Notes: generated by a model from the letters alone, not told the origin. A DNA stretch of 64,000 nucleotides from Chloroflexota bacterium (GCA_028877205.1 JAPPHY010000016.1:62001-126000); one strand, 5' to 3'; positions 16,057 to 25,258 are shown, counted from the first letter of the stretch. Numbers and translations are program-made.

Positions 16057-17495
16057 TGGCGCACCGTCCTGAGCCGTGGATCCACCACCCGCTCCATACC
16101 GAGCGCGATCAGCACGAAGGTGAGCGCCGTGACCACGATGAGCAGGCCGGGCGGGAACACCCACCACCAGTATCCGACGTAGACCGCGCCCGTCCTGAAC
16201 CCCTGGTCCAGGATCTGGCCCCACGTGGGTATCGACGGGTCTCCCAGGCCGAGGAAACTCAGGCCGGCCTCCGCAAGTATGGCCGCGGGCGTGAAGAATA
16301 TCATCTGCGCAAAGACGAACGGCGCCATCTGCGGGAAGATGTGCCTGAGCATGATGCGCCACCTCGAAGCGCCCAGTGCGGTGCTCGCCTCGACAAGCTG
16401 GCCGGACCTGACCTGGAGCACCATGGAGCGAATCACGATGGTCATGCCGGGCCAGCCGAACAGGATGAGAATCACTATCACGATCCAGAGCTTCTGGCCC
16501 AGGATGAAGGCAAGGAACAGCAGGATGGGCAGCAGCGGGATGTTGGAGAGCACATCCGAGAAGCGCTGGATCCCGATGTCTGTCTTGCCGCCGGTGTACC
16601 CGCTGATGATGCCCATGGTGGTGCCGATGCCCGTGGCCATAATGGCCGTTATCAGCCCGATGGTCAGCGCAACCGGGAAGCCGAACACGAGGCCGCGCGC
16701 CAGGTCGCGGCCCAGCGAGTCCGTGCCCATCAGCCCGAACTGCGAGCCGCCCACCACGAACCGCACTCGCCCGATGTAGTCGTTCTCGTCCTGGAAGCGT
16801 GCCGTTACCAGGATGCGGTATGCGCCCTGAAGCGGCCGGAAGCCGGTCTCGGAGGCCGCGTCCGGCACGCCGAAAACGGCGTCGTCCACGCGGCCCACCA
16901 GGCTGCCGCTCTGGTCGCTCATGCCGAAATCATCTTGCAGGAAGGCCGAAACCTCGCCGGCCACCGAAGGCTCGCCGGTGAGGTGCACGCGGAAGGGCGT
17001 GCTCTCGTAGCGGCGATACGGCGATGGCTCGTTCTCCCTCGGGGCCGGCGCCACGAGACGGTAGAGGTTCACTGTCCTGCCGTCCGGGCGCGTCACCGAT
17101 ACGGTCACGCTTGGCGGCCTCTGCTGGTAGACAGCTTCCTCCAGGGAGAATGAGGTGAAGGTGGGAGCCTCGTCGTACGGGAAATCCACGTCTAAGGCGT
17201 ACACCCGCTCGACGAACCTCGTGGAGAGCCGCGTCTCAGCCGGCGCTATGGCCTCCAGGACCGAGTGGTTGACGCGGCGTGAGCCGTGGAACAGGCCTGT
17301 CCAGGCGGGAGGCACGTTCTTCGGGTTGTCCGCCCACGCCGCGGGGTTGTTCCATAGGCGGTCGCCGAAATCAACCGGATTGGCCGTGAGCGCGTAGATG
17401 GAAATGAGCACCATGACCGACAAGAACGCCACGCCAACCTTGCCGGTGGTCGACGTAAGCAGCTCGCCGAGGGTGGTGCGGAGTCGCTCCGTCAC
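16053..17495 (-). CDS. ABC transporter permease, DppC-like, with a large extracytoplasmic insertion
   Basis: This inner-membrane permease starts at GTG 17495, overlapping the DppB-like stop as GTGA, and has 480 residues. One N-terminal helix (about residues 20-38) is followed by roughly 230 mostly hydrophilic residues, before the permease core begins at MGTDSLGRDLARGLVFG. Ordinary DppC proteins have about 300 residues and a short loop here. The core has the EAA-type motif EASTALGASRWRIMLRHIFP. The insertion (about residues 40-265) shows no motif I recognise; it probably lies outside the membrane. Confidence 0.92.
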   Translation of the reverse strand: MTERLRTTLGELLTSTTGKVGVAFLSVMVLISIYALTANPVDFGDRLWNNPAAWADNPKNVPPAWTGLFHGSRRVNHSVLEAIAPAETRLSTRFVERVYALDVDFPYDEAPTFTSFSLEEAVYQQRPPSVTVSVTRPDGRTVNLYRLVAPAPRENEPSPYRRYESTPFRVHLTGEPSVAGEVSAFLQDDFGMSDQSGSLVGRVDDAVFGVPDAASETGFRPLQGAYRILVTARFQDENDYIGRVRFVVGGSQFGLMGTDSLGRDLARGLVFGFPVALTIGLITAIMATGIGTTMGIISGYTGGKTDIGIQRFSDVLSNIPLLPILLFLAFILGQKLWIVIVILILFGWPGMTIVIRSMVLQVRSGQLVEASTALGASRWRIMLRHIFPQMAPFVFAQMIFFTPAAILAEAGLSFLGLGDPSIPTWGQILDQGFRTGAVYVGYWWWVFPPGLLIVVTALTFVLIALGMERVVDPRLRTVRQ

Positions 17496-18556
17496 GAGTA
17501 CCTCACACGGGGGTCCACCACGATGTACAGCACCTCCAGCGTGAATCGGGCACTGACGTAGATGAGCGTGAACATGAATGTGAGCGCCACGACCACGGAC
17601 TCGTCGACCGAGAGGATGGCGTCGTAGTAGAGGCGGCCCATGCCGGGCCAGTTGAACACGGTCTCCGTGAGGATGGCACCACCCACGGAGGAAGCCAGAC
17701 CCAGAATGAGGCCGGTCAGAATGGGCGGCGCGGCCACGCGCAGAATGTGGCTCCGCATCACCGTGCCCTCCGGCAGCCCTTTGGCCCTCGCCACGGTCAC
17801 GAAGTCTTCCTGTGCAGTGTTCATCACCATAGTCCGCACCACGTAGGTCCACGAACCGACCGAGATGAGCACCAGCGTGATGACAGGCAGCGCGGCGTGC
17901 CACATCAGGTCGAGCAGGCGCGGAATTCCCCCCTCAGGCGGCGGCGCGCTGTACATCCCACCCGGCGGAAACACCCTCACGCCAAAGGTCGAGAGGATGA
18001 CGTAGGTTAGCAATATGAGCAGGATGCCGGCCCACCAGGCGGGCAGTGCGTTGGACGTGGCCGCGAACAGCGACGCCACCCTGTCCAGCCTGCTCCCCAC
18101 GCGCGTTGCCAACTTGACGCCGAAGAACAGGCCGAACCCGGCCGTGATGAACGACGCAGTGGTGACCAGCATCATGGTGCGGGGGAGGCGCTCGCGTAGC
18201 AGGGCCGTGATGCTGCTGCTGCCGTCCGCGGTCTTGAGCGTACGAGCCTCGCCCAGATCGAGCCGGATTACGCGCCCGATCATCTGGGGAAGGCGCAGGT
18301 ACCACGCCCGGTCGAGGCCGTAAGACGCCTCAAGCTCCTGCCGGTGATCGCGTAGGGCGGCCTCAAGCTCGTCGGCGTCGCGGATGGTCTGGGCGAGGCC
18401 CTGGCGGAGTCCGCGAACCTCCTCGTTAACGATGGCCGTCAGCATTCGGTCCGAGAAGCCAGTGGCGCCAAGCGTCACGACCACCATGACCAGCACGGCG
18501 AACAGAACGCCCACCAGCGTAGCGCCTCTGATGGCTAGGGTCTTGGCAATGGTCAT
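17492..18556 (-). CDS. ABC transporter permease, DppB-like
   Basis: The first inner-membrane permease of the importer has 354 residues. After an N-terminal helix there is a hydrophilic, partly helical stretch (about residues 40-105) that replaces the short loop of standard DppB. Several helices follow, and the EAA motif reads VARAKGLPEGTVMRSHILR. The C-terminus ends in VDPRVRYS, as is usual for DppB. The preceding gene ends 46 bases upstream. Confidence 0.92.
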   Translation of the reverse strand: MTIAKTLAIRGATLVGVLFAVLVMVVVTLGATGFSDRMLTAIVNEEVRGLRQGLAQTIRDADELEAALRDHRQELEASYGLDRAWYLRLPQMIGRVIRLDLGEARTLKTADGSSSITALLRERLPRTMMLVTTASFITAGFGLFFGVKLATRVGSRLDRVASLFAATSNALPAWWAGILLILLTYVILSTFGVRVFPPGGMYSAPPPEGGIPRLLDLMWHAALPVITLVLISVGSWTYVVRTMVMNTAQEDFVTVARAKGLPEGTVMRSHILRVAAPPILTGLILGLASSVGGAILTETVFNWPGMGRLYYDAILSVDESVVVALTFMFTLIYVSARFTLEVLYIVVDPRVRYS

Positions 18557-18602
18557 GTGGACACCGCCGGCGCCCTGCCGATCCGGGGGAGGCCCGCCTC
18601 GG

Positions 18603-21206
18603 CTACTCCGGCCGCCGCCGCGATCTCATTATCAGGAGGGCGAGTCCGAGAGCCAGGGCCAGCACTGCGGCTCCGGCGACGGCGGTTATCAGAATGGTTG
18701 TCGTGCCGCCTTCGTCCTCAGAGTCACCGTCTGTCGGCGCGGTTGTGGGCGTGGCTTCCGCCTGTGCCGTGGGCTGCACTTCCTCCGTAGGCTGCATGGC
18801 CTCGCCGAACTCCACGTCCACGCGCTGCTCCACCAGCGTGGAGAGCTGGTCCGAGTAGGCGGCCAGGTAGAGGTGGTACAGGTCGCCGGCGAGACCCGCC
18901 GCCACGTCCGCGCTCACGTTCACGCCGAACTCACCGGCTGAGCCGGCCTGCGCCGGCCCGGATGCGATGATCTCACCCGTGGCCGGGTCCTGGAACACGT
19001 ACTGCACCGAAAGCTCGCCTGGGCCGTCAACGGAAACCGTGGCGCTCATACCGCTGCCCTCGACCAGTGACGCTCCCTCCACGGCCGTGATGCGCAGCGT
19101 CGGGGGCTTGCCGTAGTAGAGGTCGCCCGGCTTGAATGGGTAGCCGGAATCCCGGAATGCCTGTATTTGCGCGAATTGGGCGCTGCTGTCGAAGGTCTCC
19201 AGCAGGTACGGGCCGTTGCTGATGATCATGTGGCCCTTGTCTGAGAACCACTCGATGGCCGCGGCATACCGCTCGGAGGCCTCCTCGTCGCTGACGAGGG
19301 ACGTGCCGTTCACGTCGAAAACGTTGTCCGGCAGACGCCCGTCCTCCGCGAAGTCCCTGAGGGTGTTTCGGGTCAACCTTGCGAACCTGTCGAGCACCAG
19401 GCTGATGGGGTCGACGTTGAACCTTGCCGCCGCGGTGTCGCTGTAGGCGACGATCCTCTGCTCGAAGACCATGTCGTCCATGGCCGCCAGCACCTCCCAG
19501 GGCATGGATACACCGGTGATGCTGGCATACTGCGCGATGTAGTCTTCCACGAAGTGCCAGTAGTCCACGTAGACCTCGAGCCGGTTGTCGTCAGTGATGC
19601 GGAAGCCGCGGAAGGTGTCGGTGAATGGCTTGCTGGTGGTGGAGATGGACACCTCGATGTCGGCCTTCTCCTCGTTGTACACAAGGTCGAAGGTCTGGGC
19701 GATGGGGTAGATGACGTCCGCCATGGTGATAGGCCTGCCGTGGTGCCAGTTCGACTGGAAGTACTTGGAGTAGTCGAACGTGACCTTGCTGGTGGCGCGT
19801 GTGTCCGATGGGACGCTGCTCCAGCTGCTCGCGCCTGCGTCCCACGCGAAGGCGTCCGCGGGCACGTCCAGGCTTGCGCCGGGACCGGCGGATTCGACCT
19901 CGTAGTCAGCGCGGAAGGGGATGGGGACGCCCGTGAACGGGTGAGTGGCCATGGGCGTATCGCGCACGTTGTTCCAGATGTCGTTGCTGTACACGTCGCC
20001 GAATCCGCCCACGGGGTTCCAGGTCGTGCGGTTTGTCCAGACCCACAGATTGCCGACGTTGAGCTCGTCCGTGTTGCCCGGTATGTGGGCCTCCCTGAGC
20101 GTCCAGAAGCTGCGGGGCCCGGAGATTACGTCCTCTGTGATGCCCTCGATGTTGGACACGGCGGGCAGGTTGTTCACGGCGGTGACAACCCAGATGCGAA
20201 CGGACTCCTCCAGGCACTTCTCGGTGGTCTCCACGTACAGCCGGTTCCGCTCCTCCAGCCCGTCGAAGTCACCGGTGAAGACCCGCTGGCCTAGCTCGTC
20301 CAGCTCGGCCGACTCGTACTGCCAGAAACCGACTTCCTGCCAGCCGGGCATGTTGCCCAGCCACGGCGAGCACATGGAATTTATGTTGCCGAAGTCGTAG
20401 CGCTGCGGTGCTCCGCGGCCCCAGCCCTCCGTGTACAGGTGCCACTCGAACAGCTGCGGGTCCGTGCCGTATACGGTGAAGATGGCCGGGCCGAACTGCC
20501 TGGGCAGCAGCGTCACCGAGAACCCGAGCGTCTCCAGGTTGGCGCGCAGGTCGTTGCCGATGTCCCAACGCTCGTCCTCCGTCCGCACGATGAACTTCAG
20601 ATCGACGCGCTGTTCGTTGAAGTGCCAGAAACCGTCCTGCATGACGGCGCCTGCCTCAGTCATGGCCCCTTCCACCATGTCTGCGGCCAATTCGGGGTCG
20701 TAGCTGATCCTGGACTCCCTGGCGAGGTTGTACACCGTCAGGTAGTCGAAGTCGCTGGGGCTGACGTGGGTAAGCATCGGCAGCGCGAAGCCCTTGTAGA
20801 TCTCCTGCGCAATGAACGGCCTGTTGACCACGTACTGGATGGCCTGCCTTACCTCTCGGATGGAGAGGGGGTTCAACTCACCCTCCCGCGCGGGAGCGGG
20901 ATTCAGCACAATCGAGGTGGTGGACGCAGGCGCCTGGTACACGGTGATGTCCGGGTTGCCCTGGAGCGCCTCCGCCGCCGGGGTCTTGAGGCTGAAGATG
21001 TACATGTCCATTGCGCCGGCCTCCAGTTCCCTAGACGCGATTCCCACGTCGAAGGCACTGAAATTGATCGTATCGGTCGCCGGCCCGGGCTCCGAGTGCG
21101 GCGGCGCGTAGTCCTGGAAGGAGGGCGCGGAGAGCACCATGAAGAGCGCCGGCGCAAGGGCCAGCACGAGAAGTCGCTTGGCGATGTTCGAGCTCATTTT
21201 CACCAT
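18603..21206 (-). CDS. Large membrane-anchored solute-binding protein, SBP family 5, archaeal-type
   Basis: This is the substrate receptor of the importer, with 867 residues. It has an N-terminal signal/anchor helix, two SBP-family-5-like portions, a Ser/Thr/Pro/Glu-rich linker (about 800-835), and a C-terminal transmembrane helix followed by RSRRRPE. The order of the lobes looks rotated. The segment resembling the C-terminal lobe (IREVRQAIQYVVNRPFIAQE, then YTEGWGRGAPQRYDF) comes first. The WNPVGGFGDVYSNDIW and WHHGRPITMADV segments and NGPYLLE, normally near the start, come last. Large anchored receptors of this kind are common in thermophilic archaea. The substrate (oligopeptide or oligosaccharide) is not deducible. 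Confidence 0.85.
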   Translation of the reverse strand: MVKMSSNIAKRLLVLALAPALFMVLSAPSFQDYAPPHSEPGPATDTINFSAFDVGIASRELEAGAMDMYIFSLKTPAAEALQGNPDITVYQAPASTTSIVLNPAPAREGELNPLSIREVRQAIQYVVNRPFIAQEIYKGFALPMLTHVSPSDFDYLTVYNLARESRISYDPELAADMVEGAMTEAGAVMQDGFWHFNEQRVDLKFIVRTEDERWDIGNDLRANLETLGFSVTLLPRQFGPAIFTVYGTDPQLFEWHLYTEGWGRGAPQRYDFGNINSMCSPWLGNMPGWQEVGFWQYESAELDELGQRVFTGDFDGLEERNRLYVETTEKCLEESVRIWVVTAVNNLPAVSNIEGITEDVISGPRSFWTLREAHIPGNTDELNVGNLWVWTNRTTWNPVGGFGDVYSNDIWNNVRDTPMATHPFTGVPIPFRADYEVESAGPGASLDVPADAFAWDAGASSWSSVPSDTRATSKVTFDYSKYFQSNWHHGRPITMADVIYPIAQTFDLVYNEEKADIEVSISTTSKPFTDTFRGFRITDDNRLEVYVDYWHFVEDYIAQYASITGVSMPWEVLAAMDDMVFEQRIVAYSDTAAARFNVDPISLVLDRFARLTRNTLRDFAEDGRLPDNVFDVNGTSLVSDEEASERYAAAIEWFSDKGHMIISNGPYLLETFDSSAQFAQIQAFRDSGYPFKPGDLYYGKPPTLRITAVEGASLVEGSGMSATVSVDGPGELSVQYVFQDPATGEIIASGPAQAGSAGEFGVNVSADVAAGLAGDLYHLYLAAYSDQLSTLVEQRVDVEFGEAMQPTEEVQPTAQAEATPTTAPTDGDSEDEGGTTTILITAVAGAAVLALALGLALLIMRSRRRPE

Positions 21207-21242
21207 CTCGATTTGTGATGCTTGCGGGCAGCCGCAAAGCGT

Positions 21243-23558
21243 CTAAATGGCCTCCCTGCGTCCCAGGCGCGCGCCTATGAACAGCCCGAACAGCAGCGCG
21301 CCGGTGGCCATCGGCAGAGCCACGGCGGCAAGCACCCAGACCGGCAGACCCTCCTGCGTGGTGGTCGTGCCTCCGTCGGTCTCCAGGTTCTCCAGCGCCG
21401 TGCGGATCTCCGGCAGCTGGTCCAGGTCCTGCACGGCCGCCTGGATCGCGGAGAGCTGCGCGGCCGTGTCCCCGTTCAGGCCGCTTTCTCCGGTGTCAAG
21501 CTGTTCGATTATGGTATCGACGGCGCCCTGAATGTTGTCGAAGCCGAAGTCCATGTAGAACGAGCCGGTGGCGATGTTGCCGGAAGCGTCGAGGGCGCGA
21601 AAGTCATGCGCTCCCTCGCCGGAAATGGGAATGAACAGCCGCGCCGTGAACCTGCCGTCGTCGTCGCTACGGACGGTGCTCACCACGGCGCCGCTGATCT
21701 CCAGGAACACGTCTTGGTCCGGCTGGAAGTTGGACCCCTGGATGGTGATGTCCTTTCCGCCCGGTCCCGACGGGGGCGATAGGAAGATGGACGGCAGGGG
21801 CATCAGCTCCCTGCGCGCAAATGCGATCTTCTGGTTCTGCGCGCCGAACTCGCCGAGACGGGCGTCCGGCCAGGCCATGTAGACCTCGTCCTCCGTTGCG
21901 ACAATGGTGAAGTAGTCGCCGATGAACGCGCCGCCGGGGAAGGCGTGGTTTGGATTGGACGGGAAGTCGGTGACGCGTGCGTTCTCTATCCAGGTCTCTC
22001 CCCCGTCCTCTGAGCTGGTGTAGTAGATGTGGTAGCGCGCCTCCACCGAGTCGTCGCGCATATCGCCCCACATAGCGTGAAGGATACCGTCCGGGCCGGC
22101 GGAGATGGACGGGAAGAACTGGAGGCGCGTTGTAGTGTCGTCATTCAGCGTCTTCTTGGGCGTCCAGGTCCTGCCTCCGTCCGTGGACGCCACGAAAAAG
22201 ATGTCTCCGTCGTCCGTGGACTTGTCCGGCGGGATGCCCGTGTACACCACGTACACCTCGCCGCCGGGGCCGGTGGTTATCTGCGGGAAGTTGGCGCCCC
22301 AGTAGCGGAAGAAGGTGTTGCGAGGGCTGAAGGGAATCTCGTTGAAGTCGGAGGCGCGTACGGTCGTGAATGTGCGGCCGTTGTCTCTCGAGGAGGCCAC
22401 GTAGATCTCCGCGCGCCCCTTGAAGGAGTCGTCGTCTGTGCTGTCGACCCAGTTCACGTAGACCGTGCCGTCAGGCGCGACCGCGGGCTGTGAGCCCTGC
22501 ACCACGCGCTTGGGGGAGTCCTCGCCCAGGGAGCTTTCGACTATCGGGCTGACGGTGACCGGGTCGGTCCACGTCTGTCCGCCGTCCTCCGACGTAACCA
22601 TCTCGATGCTTGTCTCGGTGCGAGGAACCAGCGTAAAGGCTTCCACGTCGAACAGGAAGAAGATGGGGTAGACGGTCACGAACTTGGTGTAGGTGACGTA
22701 GATGATGTCCTTGTCCGGGTCGGTGCGGCTGGGTCCGACCGCCAGCCACGGCTTGTCCAGGAAGGGAAGCCTCAGGTCGTACGTGGTGCGTCCTTCCTCG
22801 TTCTCCGTAGGCGGCCCGGTGTCCACGTGACTCTCCGCGGACGCGATTGACTCCTCCCATGTGTAGCCACCGTCATGAGAAACCGATATTGGGATGGACG
22901 ACACGGCGGCGCTGCCCACGGAGTTCCGAATGGTGAACTCCTCCACGTCGATCGAGATCGATGCGGCGTAGGCGTTTCCTTCGCGGTCAAAGGCGATGAC
23001 GGGGTCGCCGGCGCCGCCCAGATCGCCTGAGGGGTACTTGACCTGGAAAGGCCCCTCCCAGGTGACGCCTGCGTCGATCGAGTTATAGGTGGTGATGCCC
23101 GGGAAGTTGTAGTCGATCAGGCCCAGGATCAGGTGCTCCGGGTCCTTCGGGTTGACGGCCAGGTGAGGTTCCGTCTGGAAGGGGATACGGCTGAAGTCGC
23201 GGGTCACCAGAATGTTGCGACTGAACTTCGGCGAGGGGTTGCGGTAGGGCACGAGAGGGCCCTGTCCGCCGCCTCCGGACTGCGGGCTGATGCCGCGAAT
23301 AATGGGGTCCTTCGGCTCGAACTCCGCGCCAAGCGGGTTGCCCTTCGCCGTAGTCAGGCGCGGATCGAGTCCCTTGGCCATGACCCACATGGAGCCTGAC
23401 AGGTTCTTGTCGAACGCCTCAATGAGCGGGAAGTTCAGGGGACGAGGCCACTCGAAGGTTGGCCCTTCCTCGTGGGCGGCCAGCGCCGAGCCGGCCGTAG
23501 TCGCAGTTAGCAGCAGAAGTGCGAGGAGGGCGCTCGCCCTCAGGAATCTCCTTCTCAT
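21243..23558 (-). CDS. Secreted BNR/Asp-box repeat protein with C-terminal membrane anchor
   Basis: This 771-residue exported protein has a signal peptide (about 1-27, ending SALA). It then shows at least six Asp-box-like repeats (SHDGGYTW, SEDGGQTW, SRDNGRTF, STDGGRTW, SEDGGETW, SIDAGVTW), the signature of sialidase-like beta-propellers. An IPT/TIG-like Ig domain follows near residue 590 (SPPSGPGGKDITIQGSNF), then a helical stretch, and a transmembrane helix before the C-terminus. No full sialidase catalytic set (Arg triad plus Tyr/Glu) is evident to me, so enzyme activity is not claimed. It lies 36 bases upstream of the binding-protein gene, suggesting it processes or captures the transporter's substrate. 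Confidence 0.85.
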   Translation of the reverse strand: MRRRFLRASALLALLLLTATTAGSALAAHEEGPTFEWPRPLNFPLIEAFDKNLSGSMWVMAKGLDPRLTTAKGNPLGAEFEPKDPIIRGISPQSGGGGQGPLVPYRNPSPKFSRNILVTRDFSRIPFQTEPHLAVNPKDPEHLILGLIDYNFPGITTYNSIDAGVTWEGPFQVKYPSGDLGGAGDPVIAFDREGNAYAASISIDVEEFTIRNSVGSAAVSSIPISVSHDGGYTWEESIASAESHVDTGPPTENEEGRTTYDLRLPFLDKPWLAVGPSRTDPDKDIIYVTYTKFVTVYPIFFLFDVEAFTLVPRTETSIEMVTSEDGGQTWTDPVTVSPIVESSLGEDSPKRVVQGSQPAVAPDGTVYVNWVDSTDDDSFKGRAEIYVASSRDNGRTFTTVRASDFNEIPFSPRNTFFRYWGANFPQITTGPGGEVYVVYTGIPPDKSTDDGDIFFVASTDGGRTWTPKKTLNDDTTTRLQFFPSISAGPDGILHAMWGDMRDDSVEARYHIYYTSSEDGGETWIENARVTDFPSNPNHAFPGGAFIGDYFTIVATEDEVYMAWPDARLGEFGAQNQKIAFARRELMPLPSIFLSPPSGPGGKDITIQGSNFQPDQDVFLEISGAVVSTVRSDDDGRFTARLFIPISGEGAHDFRALDASGNIATGSFYMDFGFDNIQGAVDTIIEQLDTGESGLNGDTAAQLSAIQAAVQDLDQLPEIRTALENLETDGGTTTTQEGLPVWVLAAVALPMATGALLFGLFIGARLGRREAI

Positions 23559-23643
23559 TGTGGCTCCATTCTCGAATTTTACCCTGATTACCAGGAGAAA
23601 GGCGAGCGCCGGCTCTGCATCCGGCAGGTCTGCGCTGCCCGCA

Positions 23644-24453
23644 TCAGTTGAGGCGGCCTACGATTGCCTCCAGCTGGGATATTGTGGAGAGCAGCGCTTC
23701 CTTGAAGAAGGCGTCCGCGGACTCCTGGTAGCCTGCGGCGCCGGAAGTGACGCGCTCTTCCAGCCAGGAGAGGTACTCGTCGGAAGTTGGCTCTGCGTTC
23801 GGGCTGCGCTCCGCCCAGTCAAAGAAGTTATCGATCTTCAGGATAACGCGGTCCACTGGAGAGGATAGCCCGGGATTGGCCCGCACGGCCCTATCCTTGA
23901 TGGTGTTCCAGTACTCGAACGCCCCTTCCCGGGTATCGGGCGGGTCCTTTCGCATTTCAACCAGCAACAGCCGGTGAGTCTCCGCTCCATCGGAGAGAAG
24001 ATGCAGTCCGTCAACGCGAAGGTGCAGTTCCCCCACCTGGCCGGTCAACTGTCTGTTCTGCTCCTCCAAGCCTGTGACGGCCGCCTTGCTTGACTCCAGT
24101 TCCATCTCGCTCTGGCTGAGCGCGGATTGAGCGGCGGTGACCATAGCCTCTGCATCTGCCAGCTGGCTGCGGAGGTCGGCGCCGGCGCGGTTGGCCGCGT
24201 CCAGGGAGCTCAACAGCGTGTCCTTCTCGCCCTTCTCGGCGTCAAGCTGCGATTGCAGCTGCCCAACCTGCGACTTGAGCTCTTCGATCTGCCTATCCAG
24301 GTCGCTGGTATCGACCTCCGGTGGATTCTGTAGGGCACTGCCCGCCAGCAGGCCGATTGCCAGGCTAACCAGTGAGGCGACAACCAGCAGGACAATCCAC
24401 TTGCCTTTGCTGCTGCGCTGCTCGCTGGTATACAGCATGTCTCGATTTATCAT
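23644..24453 (-). CDS. Membrane-anchored coiled-coil protein of unknown function
   Basis: The 269 residues have a short cytoplasmic N-terminus, one transmembrane helix (about 19-40), a long coiled coil (about 50-145, rich in E, Q, L and A in heptads), and a globular C-terminal domain of about 120 residues. No named family is recognised. It is the first gene of the BNR/ABC-transporter unit, 85 bases upstream of the BNR gene, and may be an envelope or spacer protein linked to uptake. A 6-bp hairpin (24464-24481) sits in the leader just before the Shine-Dalgarno. Confidence 0.75.
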   Translation of the reverse strand: MINRDMLYTSEQRSSKGKWIVLLVVASLVSLAIGLLAGSALQNPPEVDTSDLDRQIEELKSQVGQLQSQLDAEKGEKDTLLSSLDAANRAGADLRSQLADAEAMVTAAQSALSQSEMELESSKAAVTGLEEQNRQLTGQVGELHLRVDGLHLLSDGAETHRLLLVEMRKDPPDTREGAFEYWNTIKDRAVRANPGLSSPVDRVILKIDNFFDWAERSPNAEPTSDEYLSWLEERVTSGAAGYQESADAFFKEALLSTISQLEAIVGRLN

Positions 24454-24463
24454 TGCTCCCGTT

Positions 24464-24481
24464 TACCCAGCCGCTTGGGTA
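24464..24481 (-). other. Small leader hairpin before the coiled-coil gene
   Basis: TACCCA and TGGGTA pair around a 6-base loop, 11 bases upstream of the ATG at 24453 and directly before its GGGAG ribosome-binding site. It may tune translation. Its length makes chance possible. Confidence 0.35.
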
Positions 24482-24665
24482 TCTCATATAGTCTAATGGC
24501 TCAAAAAGCTGCGGTCTAGTGTAGCACAACAATTGAGATATTACTGTTTGTGGAATAAGATGCATGGAAGCCGTGGACGACGCCTGGCCTGGGAGGGAAG
24601 CGCGCAAGCCCGCGGCGCCGCAGGGAGCGAAAACGCGGTAGCTCCGCCGCGCATGAGAGGATGTG

Positions 24666-24842
24666 TTGAACAACGACGACAGAATGGTGAAGGTACTGAG
24701 CAGCATCTACGAGTCGGTCTTCTGCCCGGATTGCGGGACACGGCTCAGGTTCGGGGACCTGGACTGCCCCCACTGCGGCCTGGACACGGACGAACCGTTC
24801 CGCCAGTGGGCCGAGAGGATGCTGCAGAAGCTGGACGCTTGA
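24666..24842 (+). CDS. Small zinc-ribbon protein
   Basis: A 58-codon frame encodes a probable rubredoxin-like zinc ribbon: CPDCG and, 12 residues on, CPHCG, followed by a short amphipathic helix (FRQWAERMLQKLDA). I prefer the TTG at 24666, five bases after GAGAGG. GTG 24663 and ATG 24684 are also possible. It is too short for automatic calls but has clear cysteine pairs. The next gene also encodes a two-CxxC protein. Function unknown. Confidence 0.55.
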   Translation: MNNDDRMVKVLSSIYESVFCPDCGTRLRFGDLDCPHCGLDTDEPFRQWAERMLQKLDA

Positions 24843-24927
24843 GAGGGCACCATAGACCGCGCTGCTGAGGCGACTTTGCTCCTGCCCGCTTGGTGGTGTG
24901 CCGGATTGTTAGCTCGGCCAAGGATCG

Positions 24928-24936
24928 TGGTATGAT
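24928..24936 (+). promoter_or_regulatory. Extended -10 before the second small zinc-binding protein
   Basis: TGgTATGAT, with a possible TTGTTA -35 at 24906-24911 (19-base spacer). Start about 24,943, leader about 48 bases to the ATG at 24991. Confidence 0.55.
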
Positions 24937-24990
24937 CAGAGAACATAGGCCTGCCGGGCCTCATAAGCGACCCGTGAATCGGAGGTGGAC

Positions 24991-25209
24991 ATGCCTGGAG
25001 ACATGATCGACATAGTGCAGCTGTGCAGGGAGTGCGGCTCCGAGGTGGGCAGCATCTCCGAGAAGAAGGAGAACATGATGCTGGCAACCGTCGACCACCT
25101 GTGGTGCGAGCAATGTCAGGCGGTGATGCCCGCATCACGAGACGTTGCAGGACGGCTGAGCTCCATCGAGCGAGAGGTGGAGACCTACCCGAGGCTCCTG
25201 CCTCAGTAA
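24991..25209 (+). CDS. Small two-CxxC (zinc-binding) protein of unknown function
   Basis: The 72 residues start at ATG 24991, which has GGAGG five bases upstream (a GTG two codons earlier is less good). CRECG near residue 12 and CEQC near residue 40 suggest one zinc site. The rest is helical. No named family is recognised. It has its own promoter. Confidence 0.7.
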   Translation: MPGDMIDIVQLCRECGSEVGSISEKKENMMLATVDHLWCEQCQAVMPASRDVAGRLSSIEREVETYPRLLPQ

Positions 25210-25258
25210 GCAGAGACCGACGTCGTGCAGAGGCATTGCGCGCGGCGTGAGCGTGCGC

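Noticed and set aside
24533-24868. 111-codon open frame overlapping the small zinc-ribbon gene
   Set aside because: Arg/Gly-rich translation without motifs. The other frame has clear CPDCG/CPHCG pairs and a ribosome-binding site.
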